Below are positions 11,650-24,300 of a stretch of DNA of 64,000 nt, in pieces. Source of the stretch: Heterobilharzia americana. Its lineage: Eukaryota > Platyhelminthes > Trematoda > Strigeidida > Schistosomatidae. Position 1 is the first letter of the stretch. Each line of letters opens with the position of its first letter. Location: contig OX104134.1 in NCBI GenBank assembly GCA_944470555.2, positions 55,171,890 through 55,235,889 of the forward strand. The letters run 5' to 3'. Made by a program: the position numbers and the translations under genes. The notes beneath the pieces are model-generated. The model did not search any database, was not told the DNA's origin, and worked only from the letters and a program-made list of their open reading frames with translations.

Positions 11650-13350
11650 TCACTATTAGAATCCTATACTTCCCTATTTAAATCCAATGTTTCTATCAGT
11701 GAAATCTGTGATGCATTAAAATTATGTTTAGCCTCACTGTTTTTTAATTTCATAGAGGTCTTAATCAATAAGCTAATGAGGCGACCATGAAAAGACCGGT
11801 TTCGCATACTGTAGTTAGTACATGTACATATTTGAATCAAGCCTGTTTAGCCAACACAATTCAAAACTAAGAATGTTTCGAGGTACTTTAATGACAGCAT
11901 TATCGTAGCCAAAAGACAAGGTATAGAGAATCGTCTCGAATATCTTAACAGCCGCTCCAACCGCAAAGCATTGATTTATGAATAAAATACGAATACAACA
12001 CGCTAGATTTCTTAGACTGTGAGGCCGTGTCGAACAACGACAGAATACTTGGCATTCATGTCTATTGAAAAGATTCTCAGCCCAAGAAATACCTTGAATC
12101 TGATTCAGCTTATCTACTGGAAAGTAAGTTTAAGGTCACGAAATATCTGTTCACAAGATTTCAAAGGATACCTATTAGCTACAATTCCAGGAGGCAGACC
12201 GGTAACTTGTTCGAGAAATCATAAAACAAAATAGCTATGTAGATAAATTACTCTAAAGAAAAGAAGAAAGTCTGTCAAAAGTAGACACAAGAAAAGCCAA
12301 CATGTAAAGACTTGTTAAGTACTGTAGTTCTTTCCTTTCGTGCCTGAACATCAAAAGATATAAGACATATCCTTAAAAGTTACGTTATTGAGTTACGGTC
12401 TAAAATGAATTACACTCGGCACTCACATCTGTTCAACTCAGAAGGTCTGACCCCCCGTTTGGAGCTAAAGAACTGTGTTTGTAAGATAGGCTCTAGTTTG
12501 GGCAATACCTCATTCATTGGAGAGGCATCACGTCACGTAGTAACATTTCTAAAGTAACAATGTCGAATTAGAAAGCAACAACCGAAAATTCCTATGAACA
12601 AGGAAAACTTGAAGACTGCTCGGCCATCGTCTTTCATGCCTTTTACTCAGGTAATGAAGTATTATGAGTTTTTCTCAGAAAGAGCGAACCATCGTAAAAA
12701 CGTTACATATCTGTTCGTATCCTTCTGTGGTCAACAGAAAAGATGTGTTAGGTATCCCACAAACAATGAAAAGCACATTACTGATTGGCATAGACAGTTC
12801 CAAATAATATAAAAGAAGAATAAATGAAATTTCATTTCATACCGTTTCATATGATTTATTCCAAACATTTTTTTCTTTGAGTAGTTCCCCATGACATTTA
12901 ATCATAGTAATGTTTCCAGAAAACATTGGTTTCTCCTAAACAACTTGTGTAATACTTTGTTGGCTTACTACCTTCATCAATTTTAAACCCATTTTATGAG
13001 GTATATGCATCCTATAAACTACTCTATAGATTACACACTCTACGTTGTTGACTAACATTCATACTCACACTTCCATCACATGTATAATTACATTCATCAT
13101 TATCACTATTATAAAATGTATCAGTGAAATGTTTGTGCATTATGGAATGGACTAATATATATTACATATAAGTTTAATTGTCCTCACGAGAGACAATTTT
13201 TCATATATTTATCTTTTCCGAGTATTAACTTATTGTTTGTCCCCCCTTATGACTCAACTCCATTGTAAATTTCAGATCTGGGTTAAATTCCCCAACCTAA
13301 TCTTGTTCCATCTTATTTGCACAACTTGAATAAGCTACTCTGATCGTGAT
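11650..13350. other. AT-rich stretch, nothing recognised
   Basis: Two open frames (near 12019-12234 and 12594-12812, plus strand) lack family motifs and splice context, so I do not call them. Confidence 0.4.
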
Positions 13351-13351
13351 A

Positions 13352-13471
13352 TTAAATCACTCACCTAAATTTTATTAATCTTTATTCTGTATCACGATCT
13401 AACTGGATGACCATAAAGGCCACCTTCTGTATCAAACTTGAATGTTAGAATGGAAACTTAATCCTAATATG
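13352..13471 (-). repeat. Right member of the approximately 115-bp inverted repeat
   Basis: Reverse complement of 10441-10557 at high identity. The flanks differ from those of the left member, so the pair is not the core of one larger palindrome. Confidence 0.7.
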
Positions 13472-13744
13472 CTGCACCGGGATTATACAAGTTAAATGCG
13501 CCTAATGCAACGAATTAGTGGATTAATAATAAAGCTTTTCAATAGTAGAAGTCACAATACGCTAATGATAAATTGTGTACAAAGTGAAATTTTGAAATTA
13601 ATAATCATTTATTCCAGGAAGCGGTAAATGTTTCTCATGAACTGATCTAAAATCACTTTCTACCAATCCTGTGCATTAGTTAGTCCACTTGTGTAAGACC
13701 TGTCGTACTAGCAGGTTTTCTTAATGATTTTGTAATTACCATTT

Positions 13745-13860
13745 TGATTGTCTTAGATAGCCGTTGTTTGGCAGACTAGTATTGATACTGGTTGGTGATT
13801 GAAGGTTAAATGAAAATTTGGACCGCGGCCGGATTCAAACCACAAGGTAATTGTAGATGT
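13745..13860 (-). repeat. tRNA-like SINE fragment
   Basis: On the minus strand, GGTTTGAATCC is a B-box match, followed by a block ending TTTCATTTAACCTTCAA. A related block lies at 43630-43765 on the minus strand. An open frame runs through it but is better explained as repeat sequence. Confidence 0.5.
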
Positions 13861-13869
13861 TTCTAAGTT

Positions 13870-14375
13870 CCCAGAACTGAATAGTTTCATCGTGAATCTT
13901 TCGTTGTCCTTCTGAACAAAAGTATCAGCACAAACTCTATTATAAATTGAGCCATCAGGATTTCTACTTGAGTGATTATGAAACATGTCTCAACGAGGTA
14001 GTAGGTAATTAGTAGTTCTCTTTGACTATCCTATAACTTATTTAGAAGTGTTATATAAAACTCGCCTCTCTGTCTATCTTTTGATCATAAAGTTCTTCAA
14101 CATTTTTCATAATGATGAATAAACCCGGTTTATATCTAAGCACTTTTTGACTGATGATTGACCCAAGAGCCAAGCCGCTAGAAATTCTGTAATATTCTTT
14201 TCCAAGATTCCCACATTTTTCGAAATCAAATTCATGTCCAGAGTTGTCGACATGCATTGATATATTTGATGAAATGTCATACCATTTAATCCAAAATAAC
14301 AAATCCCCAATGCTAAAATCGAGGTCACAGTAAATAAGAGACCAATTTCTTTATCTACTAAATTGATCATACTGG
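13870..14375 (-). CDS. Possible exon cluster, unidentified
   Basis: Minus-strand open frames read plausibly as protein. One is preceded by AAATTCCAG at about 14368 and holds a hydrophobic segment (GLLFTVTSILALGICYFGL), a possible membrane helix, ending near a GTATGA donor. An overlapping frame holds GHEFDFEKCGNLGKEYYR. A third, at 13870-13990, holds NPDGSIYNRVCADTFVQK. I cannot join them with consistent splice phases. They could belong to the gene with exons at 16.5-17.8 kb on the same strand, but this is inference. Confidence 0.2.
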
Positions 14376-14694
14376 AATTTGCTGTCTGAAACAGTTTTAT
14401 ATGCTAGTGCAGATAAACAAGAAGGGGACAATTTCTTGTTCCAGTGCTGCTCTTGACTCCACGTTCTTACTGAGGTTGGATTTGTATAACTCTACTGAGT
14501 ACTAAACAGCATAAGAGGATTACCTACCAACCAAATGGTACACAATTTGTCATAGTCACTGTGTTCGAATTTTTACAGAGTTGATTGGTTTTTTCGTATT
14601 TCTGACACAGAATGGGAACTTTGAGGGAGCTGTGGAGATTTGGAATTACTTCAAGCTGTTATTCATCGTGAGCTAACAGAAGTTGGAAATATGG
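14376..14694. other. Gap with nothing recognised
   Basis: Non-coding sequence between the exon candidates and the SINE. Confidence 0.4.
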
Positions 14695-14712
14695 AGCATT
14701 GGATTCTGATCC

Positions 14713-14768
14713 AGTGGCTCAATAGTAACGCGCTGGCAGCGGAACCTGAAGGTCGCGGGTTCGATCCC
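14713..14768 (+). promoter_or_regulatory. Internal pol III promoter of the SINE
   Basis: AGTGGCTCAATAGTAACGC (14713-14731) is A-box-like. GGTTCGATCCC (14758-14768) is a perfect-looking B box. No complete tRNA can be folded around them. Confidence 0.7.
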
Positions 14769-14783
14769 TGCTGGTGGGGTCGT

Positions 14784-14840
14784 GGGTGCGCACTGCTGAG
14801 GAGTTCCATACTAGGACGAAACAGCTGTCAAGTGCTCCCA
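14784..14840 (+). ncRNA. Hammerhead ribozyme, type I, core apparently intact
   Basis: The core box CTGAGGA (14796-14802) fits CUGANGA. Stem II is GTTC paired with GGAC around an apical loop, with one G-U pair. GAAA follows at 14818-14821. Stem III is CAG directly joined to CTG, with no loop, and the cleavage triplet is GTC (14827-14829). Stem I pairs GCACT (14790-14794) with AGTGC (14831-14835), with an internal loop and a further GGG/CCC match outside it. The base after the cleavage site is A rather than the C seen in the 35.3 kb copy, which costs one stem I pair. A zero-loop stem III means cleavage probably needs a dimeric fold. Confidence 0.7.
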
Positions 14841-15478
14841 GGTTTCCTTTGTTCCTCCAACTGATGTCAGTCTACGATGAATAACAACTTGAAACAGAAT
14901 GGGAAGGTTTATAACTTTGCAGTAAATTTAAAAGATCTGAAAGAAATGGTTTAAAACTATATGCATGTTTGTCTTTTCGTTAAAATAACTTTCCTCACAG
15001 GCTTGTTGAAACATGTCAAATTTGTGACACTATGTAAAAACATGTTTTTTATAGACGTCGACTGTGAAAGAGGGAACACTTGTTTTGAAGTGTTGTATGC
15101 TACCACAGGTGGTACATATTATTCTGCACTTCTCAATGAAAAATATTCTTCAGATTTAAGCAGATTCAGCTACCTAGGAATTCAAGTGAAACAATTTCAC
15201 ATTAATCATTAAAACAAATAATACAATGTCATAAATTTAAGAGGTCCTGAAGTTAGTTCTGATGATTTCGTGTAGAAAGACAATGAAAGCTTTACGATTA
15301 AACAACCCAGCTTAAAGAACACAATACAACCAAGATCCTAGCTTCGTTAGGCAATTTCGCAATCAACACAAACCCTAGTGAAATAGTTAAGTGGTTTCAG
15401 TAATGTTCAGACTAACTAGGATACACTTATAAGATTTGTTTAGGATAAGCACCTTTTAGAGTATTATTGTATCAAAAA

Positions 15479-15690
15479 CTATCTAAATGAAAGCTGGATT
15501 AACAGGATGATTTTTGCATCAACCGGTTGAAGATCTGATTGCTGTTCGAAAACAACAAACTCTTTTTTGATATGAAGCGATAAATTCACAGCATTGACAA
15601 GGCAGCACCTATGAATAATTTTAAACTGGTGAACACCACAAGGGTAACTTTCGTAATTTAGTTGAATAGTTGAGTGATGATAAGGCATAG
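15479..15690 (-). CDS. Possible exon, unidentified
   Basis: A minus-strand frame with YPCGVHQFKIIHRCCLVNAV and LHIKKEFVVFEQQSDLQPV reads like protein. A possible AG acceptor follows ATTACGAA; the donor is weak (CCT then GTTAAT). Its phase does not fit the exon at 16544-16615 directly. Confidence 0.2.
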
Positions 15691-16154
15691 CAGTAATGTT
15701 GGTATCACATAATCGTTCAAAAAAGCTTCAAAAATTTTGGCGTAGTCATGACTTAACGTTTGAAAAAGGGAGAATATGAAAACTTGAAGTAATAAAGTTT
15801 CATTCCTCAGGGACAGAGGAACCGAAACCAAAAAACTGTTCGCTTTCTGTTTGCATGATTAGGATCAAAAGTATTTTTCGAATAATGAACATGCAGTTTA
15901 AAGACCGTTTGCTATTTAAAAAATTTCCATCCTTTTCGTCTGATCATTTGTGACCAATTTTGGACAAAATGTGTGCCCTAACTGAGCATGAGTTTTTTAG
16001 TCTTATAGGGGTAGTTATCAAAGTCTCGACAAGACTTGTTGAGACGCATTTCATAGCAGAAAAAAAATTACGAAGAGTAAGCAATTTTGCTTTTTTACAA
16101 ATATCTAAGATAGAATTATCATGTATGACAGTGCCAGCTTAATAATACGGTTCG

Positions 16155-16345
16155 AGGTAGTATTCTTCACAGACTGACATCAGTTGGAGAACCAATGAAA
16201 ACCTGAGGGCATTGGATGGGTAGTTTGTCCTCGTATGAGACTAATCAGCAGTACGCACCCATGACCTCCGCCTGAGATCGAACTTAAGACCGTACTTCAA
16301 GGCAAATGCGTTAACCATTCACCCAATGGGTTGGAGTTCATTAGT
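16155..16345 (-). repeat. Hammerhead SINE, second family, reversed and decayed
   Basis: On the minus strand: an A-box-like GGGTGAATGGTTAACGC, a B-box remnant AAGTTCGATCT, a ribozyme region (16223-16260), and the CTGATGTCAG tail. The ribozyme core reads CTGATTAG and GACAAAC, so both the CTGANGA and GAAA boxes are damaged. Confidence 0.7.
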
Positions 16346-16543
16346 TCTCAGTTTCTAGCTCCTGCCAATTCGCGATATAGCGTGAATATCACCCAAGCTC
16401 CTCAGTTAGCATCTACTTCCATTCCACTTGGTTGATCCCACAGGTCGTTAGAACTTCGGGATATCCATCAGCTGGAGAATATTTCTTATATAATCATTCA
16501 TGATTCTGATCTACGAAGCAATACAAAATCCAGTAATTGTCAC

Positions 16544-16615
16544 CTGTAAATGAAAAGCATAATTCGCCAATCCATTGAAGTTTGGCGTATTCTATCACTC
16601 CGGTTTCAACAATCC
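16544..16615 (-). CDS. Internal exon of an unidentified gene
   Basis: 72 nt bounded by a good acceptor (TTATCATTTTAG) and a GTGACA donor. It encodes GIVETGVIEYAKLQWIGE then LCFSF. It begins with 2 nt of a split codon and ends 1 nt into the next. The exon upstream on this strand (16904-17015) also ends 1 nt into a codon, so the two join without a frameshift. The product is not recognised. Confidence 0.45.
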
Positions 16616-16903
16616 CTAAAATGATAAGAATACAAAAGTCTAACATTTCAAGTGTATCCAAAGTTCTATGAAGATTACAACTCAGTGAATAAATCATAAT
16701 ATCGTCCGGTACTAAGTTAAAAATAGACATACCACTGAACAATCATTCTTTAAAGCCAAACTAGTCTTTCGTCTATGAAACATCTGCTTCATTTTAAGTA
16801 AATGTTATAACATAGAAAATAGAGGGAAAGTATGAAGAAATGTCACAAGTCAAAGTGATCATGTTTCCGAACTACTATGTGTTGCTTTCCAAGTAACTTT
16901 CAC

Positions 16904-17015
16904 CTACTTCCAAAACACATAAATTCCGATTTTCATCAAAGAGTTCAGTTCCTAGAGTTGCTACTGAGCATGACTGAAAAACTGCTTCATCCAACTTACC
17001 AAGTGAACCATTAAT
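16904..17015 (-). CDS. Internal exon of the same unidentified gene
   Basis: 112 nt between a clear acceptor (TTCTTTGCCGACAG) and a donor (GAAGTAG then GTGAAAG). It encodes 37 residues including LDEAVFQSCSVATLGTELF and ENRNLCVLEV. Two cysteines and an acidic character suggest an extracellular or luminal segment, which is inference. It starts at a codon boundary and ends 1 nt into a codon, matching the next exon at 16544-16615. Confidence 0.45.
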
Positions 17016-17583
17016 CTGTCGGCAAAGAACAAAAATATGATTTTGAAGAAAAATAAAACTATAGTGGTAAAACATTTTTTACGAAAGCAGAGAAATGCTT
17101 CTCAAAGCTCTTTTACAATCGTCCGATGAATAATCAAGTTTACCATTTTTTGATTTGTAAAATAGCTAAGGAGTCAATAAAATTCTCTGGATTTGTGTTC
17201 GTATAAAATTCATTTAGAATAATTTATTCAGCTCTAACGCCTCTTCATAGATAGTAACATATAAAGATTGAAAAACTTATCACACACCTTTGCTTCATAT
17301 ACAACAAGTAATGAAGCTGATGAAATTTCCTATCACCTCTTATGGTCATCCTTCCATTTTTTCTAGCTTTTTTTCATCTGTGTGGTCCAGGATGGTAGAA
17401 TTTGATCATCAGCACCGTCTCTTTAAATTAATGGCTTTTCTCGTCGTTCTCCAGTTATTTACAAACTCAAGGAAAGCAGTTACATGCTTTTGTATCTCTC
17501 CTCAGAAATCACAATCAAAGGCTAGCGTATATCAGAATATAACACTCTCTGTCAAAGTGTCGTAGAGAAAAATCCTTTTCTAC

Positions 17584-17768
17584 CTTATATACTTATAGTT
17601 CCCTGAATTATATTCATCCTCTGCAGTCACCTCAGATGGGTAATAGATGTTTTCAAAATAGTAACAGTTTACATCACCAATTTCAACATTGAAAGCATCT
17701 ATTAATGAAGTTTTTGCATAAAATCGGAGGTTGTGTACATTAGATCGTAAAGAGATACATGCGAAAAA
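17584..17768 (-). CDS. Probable exon, same strand, unidentified
   Basis: 185 nt with an acceptor (CGTATAATTCAG) and a donor (ATAAG then GTAGAA). It encodes SLRSNVHNLRFYAKTSLIDA, then EIGDVNCYYFENIYYPSEV. It ends 2 nt into a codon, so it cannot splice straight to 16904-17015, which starts at a codon boundary. Either an exon between them has been missed or a boundary is wrong. Confidence 0.35.
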
Positions 17769-17799
17769 CTGAATTATACGTATCAACTTGACTGGGAAC

Positions 17800-20700
17800 G
17801 TAAATGTAACTTAAACCGCAGGGTAAGTTTCAGGATTACGAAAATCGACAGACTACATTATACAACTGGCAACCCTACAAATCCACATCATTCTGTTTTA
17901 AGTATATTTAGTGAAATAATAAGTACTGTTGAAAACTACTTTTACCTTTTATAATATCGTAGTGCACACTTTCCTAATAGTCAATAAGCTAAAATATGAA
18001 AAGGCTGATTTTCGAAAGGGTATATAAGTGGGTTAAAAGACTCGGAAAATGTTATGTTGAGATTTTCTTCCGGCAGAATGTTATTCATTCTGTATTTGTT
18101 TTAAAGTGGAAGGGATTCCACATTCATACACTGTCACAATGAAGACTATTTTATTATAATGATGACATGAATCTGCATAAGCAAGCTAGTTTCTCATCAT
18201 TCTGATTAAATTTTAGTTGCAAAACTTTGAATCTTCGCTATTCTAGTCAGGTGTCTTTTGTTTGTCAAGGCAGTGAAATGTCTGGAATTCTTTGACCATC
18301 GACATTTGATTGTAGGCGTTTAAAAGTTAAACTGAATGATACATAGTAATTTACTTAAGTAACCTTAGTTTGTTTTACTTCAGATTGACGTTACGTTACT
18401 TTGGTTACTTACTTACGTTAAAAGGTTTCTAAGTTCATAATAAGCATGTCAGACCCATCAAAGTATCTTAAAATATTTAGTCTGTGTTCAAATATATGAT
18501 TACCATCATTTATAACTTTCAAATTACATAAAATGTTTGGACGAACATCTGACTTTAGTAAACACAGAGACTTTTCAGATCTTAGAAATAAATTTGTTGA
18601 AATTCACGCAAAACAAAAAAATCTTTTCAATAATCTGCATTTCTTTGGTTCTGATTTATGCAATCTTTGCTAGAAAATATTAAGTTGATGCTTCTGCATG
18701 AAAGCATCACTGTAGGACAAGTGAAAGTGCTATGAAAAAAAATAAAAAGAATACGGATTGGATTCTTTCCAAGTTAATCTAAAGTGATGTATTACAAAAT
18801 GTGGCTTGCGATCGTGATATATTTAATTTGATTAACTCATGAAGCCTATTCAGTATCTAACAGGTGGAATCTATAAACGGCTTTATCTTCCCATGATAAA
18901 GTTAAGAAGATTTCGATGCTTAGTTAGATATCGTTTCACGGCAAATAGACAGAAGAACCAAAATGCAGAAACATATTACAATGAAAAAATATGATCAAAC
19001 AACTGACAAAATACACTGTAAGGACAACAAAACTGAGTAAGTACATTAGTTTTAACACGAAATATAAACTGTTCCTGAACACAAAATCATCTCATCTGAA
19101 TTCCAGCGAATGTCACAGCCTGGACTTTTGACCCTCGGAATAAACTAATAATACTACTCAACTACTACTAGACTGAACAAGCTACTGAGTTATGAAGTCC
19201 GATCGCTGACCAAAATTTCGTTTCACTCCAATCACCAAGAGTTTTGTTTCCAAGTGCTAGATGACTTGTTTCCTGGGTATGTGTTTGTTACTTCAATGAA
19301 TTGAGTCTAGAGGTAACGCTTGGAATCCAGTTTTCACAAAAAAAATAACTCTCTCAGGTCAAATTTTGATCCTGGTGTTTTTGAGAGAAATATTCACATA
19401 ATGTATTCAGTGTTTATAAAATGTAGGCTGCAATCTATATCAAAGTAATCTACCTCGTATAATAATAACGCTTCTCTAAATAAACATGCGAAGAAATAGC
19501 CTGTAATCAAATAATACACATTTCTGCTTATGAAACAATTAACAGAATTAATGTATGAAAAATTCGACTACTGACTGAACTGTGAACCTTCAGAATCCCA
19601 TCAGTTTACGTGAGACACTAAACTTCATGACAGATAGTTCCTAAATTTTATTCAGAATAAAAAGACTTGCAGCATTGTTGATGTCATTCTGAGGATCCTA
19701 TAATCTTTGACCGCCGGCGCCATGGTACCAGTATTCGCATCTTTAGAGTAAGAACTGTACCATTACTTAACAGTATCAGTAAATATTCGATTTTTTTTTT
19801 TGACTCTGGGCAAATAACCCAGAAATTGTTATCTGTTAGTAAGATGACATGAATTATTTTCAAACATGTCAGTAAAATTCCGAATGTTTCGCCACATAGT
19901 AGAAAATTTCATGGCATTCAACACTAGCCACATCAGGAAACTTCTTGCAGATCAAACGTTTAGAATGGCACAGAAGTAATCTATTCAAACTTTAATGCTG
20001 AATTGCAAGGTACACTATTGTTAAGTCTGACCTTTCGTACGCCTTCTCAAACCCCATCAAAACTTTAGTTTACTGGACATCTCTGATTCTGCATACAAGT
20101 CTTGAAAATAAACTAATTTCCTTTCTGTCACTAAGACAGGACGGTTAGGTTCCGCCACTTTACTTTCCTCACGATAGAGCACACTAAGCTAAATCAGATG
20201 AAACAAACAATTAATCTTATGGTAATGACTGTTTCCATTATATTTCCACATAGTTTCTGCAATACCTATCAGGAAGAAATGTTTGGATTTACTGATAAAA
20301 AAACTTGGGCATTGCAGTAGAATGTAACTTTATTTTCGTGAATTTATTGAATGTACCAAATACACAGATCATATCTCACTAAAAATACGTCTTAAGTGGT
20401 GGAATGAGACATTTGGGCTGTATATGAATAGCAACTCTGCCCCCTCAGAACCTTATACTTCACTGTGCTGCGAAAATCAGAAGACAAAAAAGTGACTTAT
20501 GACTACGGAGGACACTTAATTCGAGAAAAATAAATCACTGATATACAGTCTTCATGAACAAATAAAACCACTAGGTCGGAAGTTGAATATTTATTCTGAC
20601 TGGTCAACTGTAGGATAAATTGTCCAATAAGGTTTTCCTGTACACATAGTAACATGAAACAAAAGTTGGAATCCAAAACTTCTATCTTAGCGTCTGGTGC

Positions 20701-23700
20701 ATTAAAATGTTGAGATACACGCTTAGGCCACTCCCTATCACCATCATAGCTAATGAGAATACGAAAATAAACGTCATCATTTTCATAGAAGCATCAAATG
20801 ATGTCTGTGGGAAAGTTCGATGACGGAAGCTTCATTCTCCTCTATACAGTTACTTTCAGAACTTTTAGAAGTGTTTACATTGATAAACGTTTTGTGGAAT
20901 AAATCCTATATTCCCTCGACTTGTGATCGCCACTGTTTCTTTCATTGTGAATACAGTAGTGTCTTTTGGTGATAGATGAATGCTACAAAGCAAAGAAGCG
21001 TGGTCATTAAAAAATCCGAATTAGTGGCAACAACTAGATTATCCCATATCTTACACGGAAAGTGCGATATTGTGCGACATATTTTTCTTGTTTGCATATT
21101 ATATTTCGAACGTTAATTGTTCACTTTCTCACGGTATGAATTATTTTCAAATTGCATACTTTTTAATATCACCGAACTTATTTCTCAAGAAAATACCTGA
21201 TATATGGAACCATTTACTATGAATATATATCTGCCATTCGTAATTAAAGCAATTCATACACATGCGGCTTTTTGATTTGCATAAAAAAGAATATACCTAG
21301 TAAGTGGGTAACGCGATTTATTTAGACATAACTTCGAGTATGCCTATAAACTCAACTATGCCTAGATATTAGGAGTTGCTCATCCCACTTAGAAATATCT
21401 GTCTCATTCACGACTAAATGCCACAATTATGCGTAATAGACTCACCCAAATAACAACACATCAAACTCTCTATAATTAAGAACAGGTATCTGTGGAAGTT
21501 AAGACGTCAGATAGTAATTAATTATTGTGAAACGATTGCAAAATAATACGTTTCACACGGAATTAAAATCCATGTGTCAGTCATAATTGACTTCAGCACA
21601 AATGTTGATGTATCTCGTTTTCTTTTCTCTGCCAGCCATTCTATATAACTAGTATAATCTTTTTTAAAAATGAGTCACTCAAATAATTCCTTGTATTTTA
21701 TTATATGTTCACTTGAAAACATTTAGTAGTTTCTATCTTATTCAAAAGCATAATAACTAAATTACTTACTTTAAGCATAAATCTAGATGAGAGAAGGATG
21801 ACTGAAGTTGAACCCAAGCCTTGTGCATGTCACAAGTCAAGTCACTAACCTTTAAGATTATCAACTAACTGACTAGATAGTAGTTTTATTTCAGTCATCC
21901 GAAGATCACATAAACAAATGACACAAAATTATCTACTAATAACCGATTCACTTGTTATATAGCGATGTATACTTATACCATCCTTAATGTACCTAAATTA
22001 TAAAGCGTCAGTGACTGAAAAATTGTTGATTAAACTATCTGAAATCTCCCCACTGTTGTGAACTGTCCTTAATATAGTGTGAAAATAACTTGAGTTGAAC
22101 TTAAATATTTTTCGAGTTTGACGGTAAACGAAACTTTTTTCCACTTCCACTGTTATCTATCTAAATAGGGATCGATCAGCCGAAACGTCACTCTCAGGTA
22201 CTGCTGTCAATCAAACATATACTGAAGCATGATTTTTATAGGATCCAGGTTTAAGACAGATAACCTTAGGATGTCTAAAAGGTGGTAACACTCTTCTCTG
22301 TCTTCAGGTAAAATATGCTGATATGTAAGTTCTTAACATCTTGTGTCTGTTCTTTAAGAAAGAGAATACTGTATAAGGGACATTGAATTTTGTTTATTTT
22401 GGCTAAGAAAATGATGATGCTAACTTCTCGCAAATTCATCTGTCCTCTAACACCCTCCATGCATTTTGAACCTTCCTTGGCTTCGCCACTTTTTATCAGA
22501 ACTACCTCCCTGTATGTATTTTATTGATGGGCTGAAGAACTAGCTAAACTCTGAAATCAGTAAAACCGATATACACGCCATAATATGACTCAAAAGGTGT
22601 AGTTGTCAGTATAAAGTAATTTTCCAGCACATTTCAATATTTTAAAAAATTGATAACGTTGACTACAGTACCTGCAATATAGTTGATAATGATGATAAGA
22701 ACCAAGAAAGCAGCATGGAAATGTAGGCACTCCGATGATAAAAGTATGTCAAAAGCTTGGGAAAATAAAAGTTACTTAATTCTGAAGGATATTTAACAGA
22801 TGAAGATAAGGTAACGAATACTCTGTCATTTTTTAATCATATGAGTGACACATACTTCATAGGGACTCTCCAGACGAGACCTGAAGACTTTATATTGCAT
22901 CATAGAAACACTTGCTTGCGAGTTTGTCTGTAACTTCATAAAAAATTGAAACATACTTCATTCAGTCAGTTAATAAGGCACATAAATATTACTGTTTAAG
23001 TCATTGTTGGGTCGAAAATAAAAAAAGGCAGCTATTTTATGATAGATCTGTATCAATCGAAAATGTACCACATGCAAAAGTAACCATTTTTAACTGTGAC
23101 CACTAATATGTAAGACATAGTTGTCAGCGAGATTGGGGTTATCCATAACATTTTCATCACTTCTTATTTTCACAGAATTCAAAATATTATGGATATTGAT
23201 CAAACCGTAACCTGCCTATTCTGATTACTTAAATATAATCTCTAGATCTGTATTTACTGTATGCTGCTATGAAGATTGAAGGTGAAGACAGGTTTGGTCT
23301 CAGTGGATCTAGAGGTAATGGCTTTATTTCAACTAAATAGTGTGTCAGTGAATAAGCTATAGAAAGAGCCATAGGTAAAATTTTCCCATTACTTCGTCCA
23401 CTGCACTATGTTCAGCTGTTGCTCAAGTAACATGCATGGTTGTCTGCTTGTATTCACATTTTTGCAGAAAACTGCATAAACACATGCTGATGCTAGTCTT
23501 ACTTTTTAAATTCAATAATAACCTCAGTGTTTAAAAACAGCTGCTCCAACCTACGCCATTCAGGTTAGTTCAAGTGTTACCACACACACACATGTACAAA
23601 TCCTATGCATGGATAAGAAACATCTGGAAGGCTGAAGAAACTTTACATCAGATTACAGTTTACCTGATTTCCATCATCTCGGTAAAAAAATATCAATATA

Positions 23701-24300
23701 TAAGAGTGTTTTGAATCACTATGATTAAAGTAAATAAAAGTATTAAAAATATACATGTATTCAGCTTAATTATTACTTTCCTCATACTGAAATGCTGAAA
23801 CGTTAAACGGTGATGGTTTTTAATAAATAAACGGAAAACTGCAGGGAAATTACTCCTCAACAGCTTCTCTGAAAACATCACCGTTTCTCAGGAAAAGGTA
23901 AATAATTACTAAAACTGGAGTTAATTGAATGTTTTTTCATTGAAAATAATGAATGATAAAATCTTTTGTTAATAAAACATTTGTATAACTCAGTTTATTA
24001 TTAATAATCACACAATAATGATTTGTTGTTAATGAAAACTTATATAAAAAAAAAAACAACACCAGCTTTACAAAGATGTGTGTAGAGCAGTAGTATAGCA
24101 TAATAGTTTTGAGTGATGGAAAAATAGGAAAGCGTTAATACACGATGAAAAGATTATTTTTTATTGTAGTAACGATGCTAACTGTTACCTCTGCAGACCA
24201 ATAATCTAGAATTTTTATGGAATAAAAATAAAGAATAAGCTTGAAGCGTAAAAAGGCGAGTAAATTTTTTCAAAATAAATTTCACTTTTTAATTTCTGAG
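17800..24300. other. 6.5 kb AT-rich stretch, nothing recognised
   Basis: No open frame of more than about 60 codons with family motifs, no SINE boxes and no element ends I can match. It could be a long intron of a minus-strand gene. Confidence 0.4.

Larger units (their letters stand above)
14695..14885 (+). repeat. Hammerhead SINE, second family, best copy
   Basis: The element has a tRNA-type promoter (14713-14768), a hammerhead motif (14784-14840), and a tail with CTCCAACTGATGTCAG then CTACGATGAATA. Related copies lie at 1.0, 16.2, 33.9, 35.3, 49.65 and 63.7 kb. The plan parallels SM-alpha, but the leader, ribozyme loops and tail differ, so I treat it as a separate family. Confidence 0.75.

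Noticed and set aside
14713..14768. Possible tRNA gene
   Set aside because: A and B boxes are present but no acceptor stem or anticodon arm can be drawn, and the unit continues into a ribozyme and SINE tail shared by other copies.
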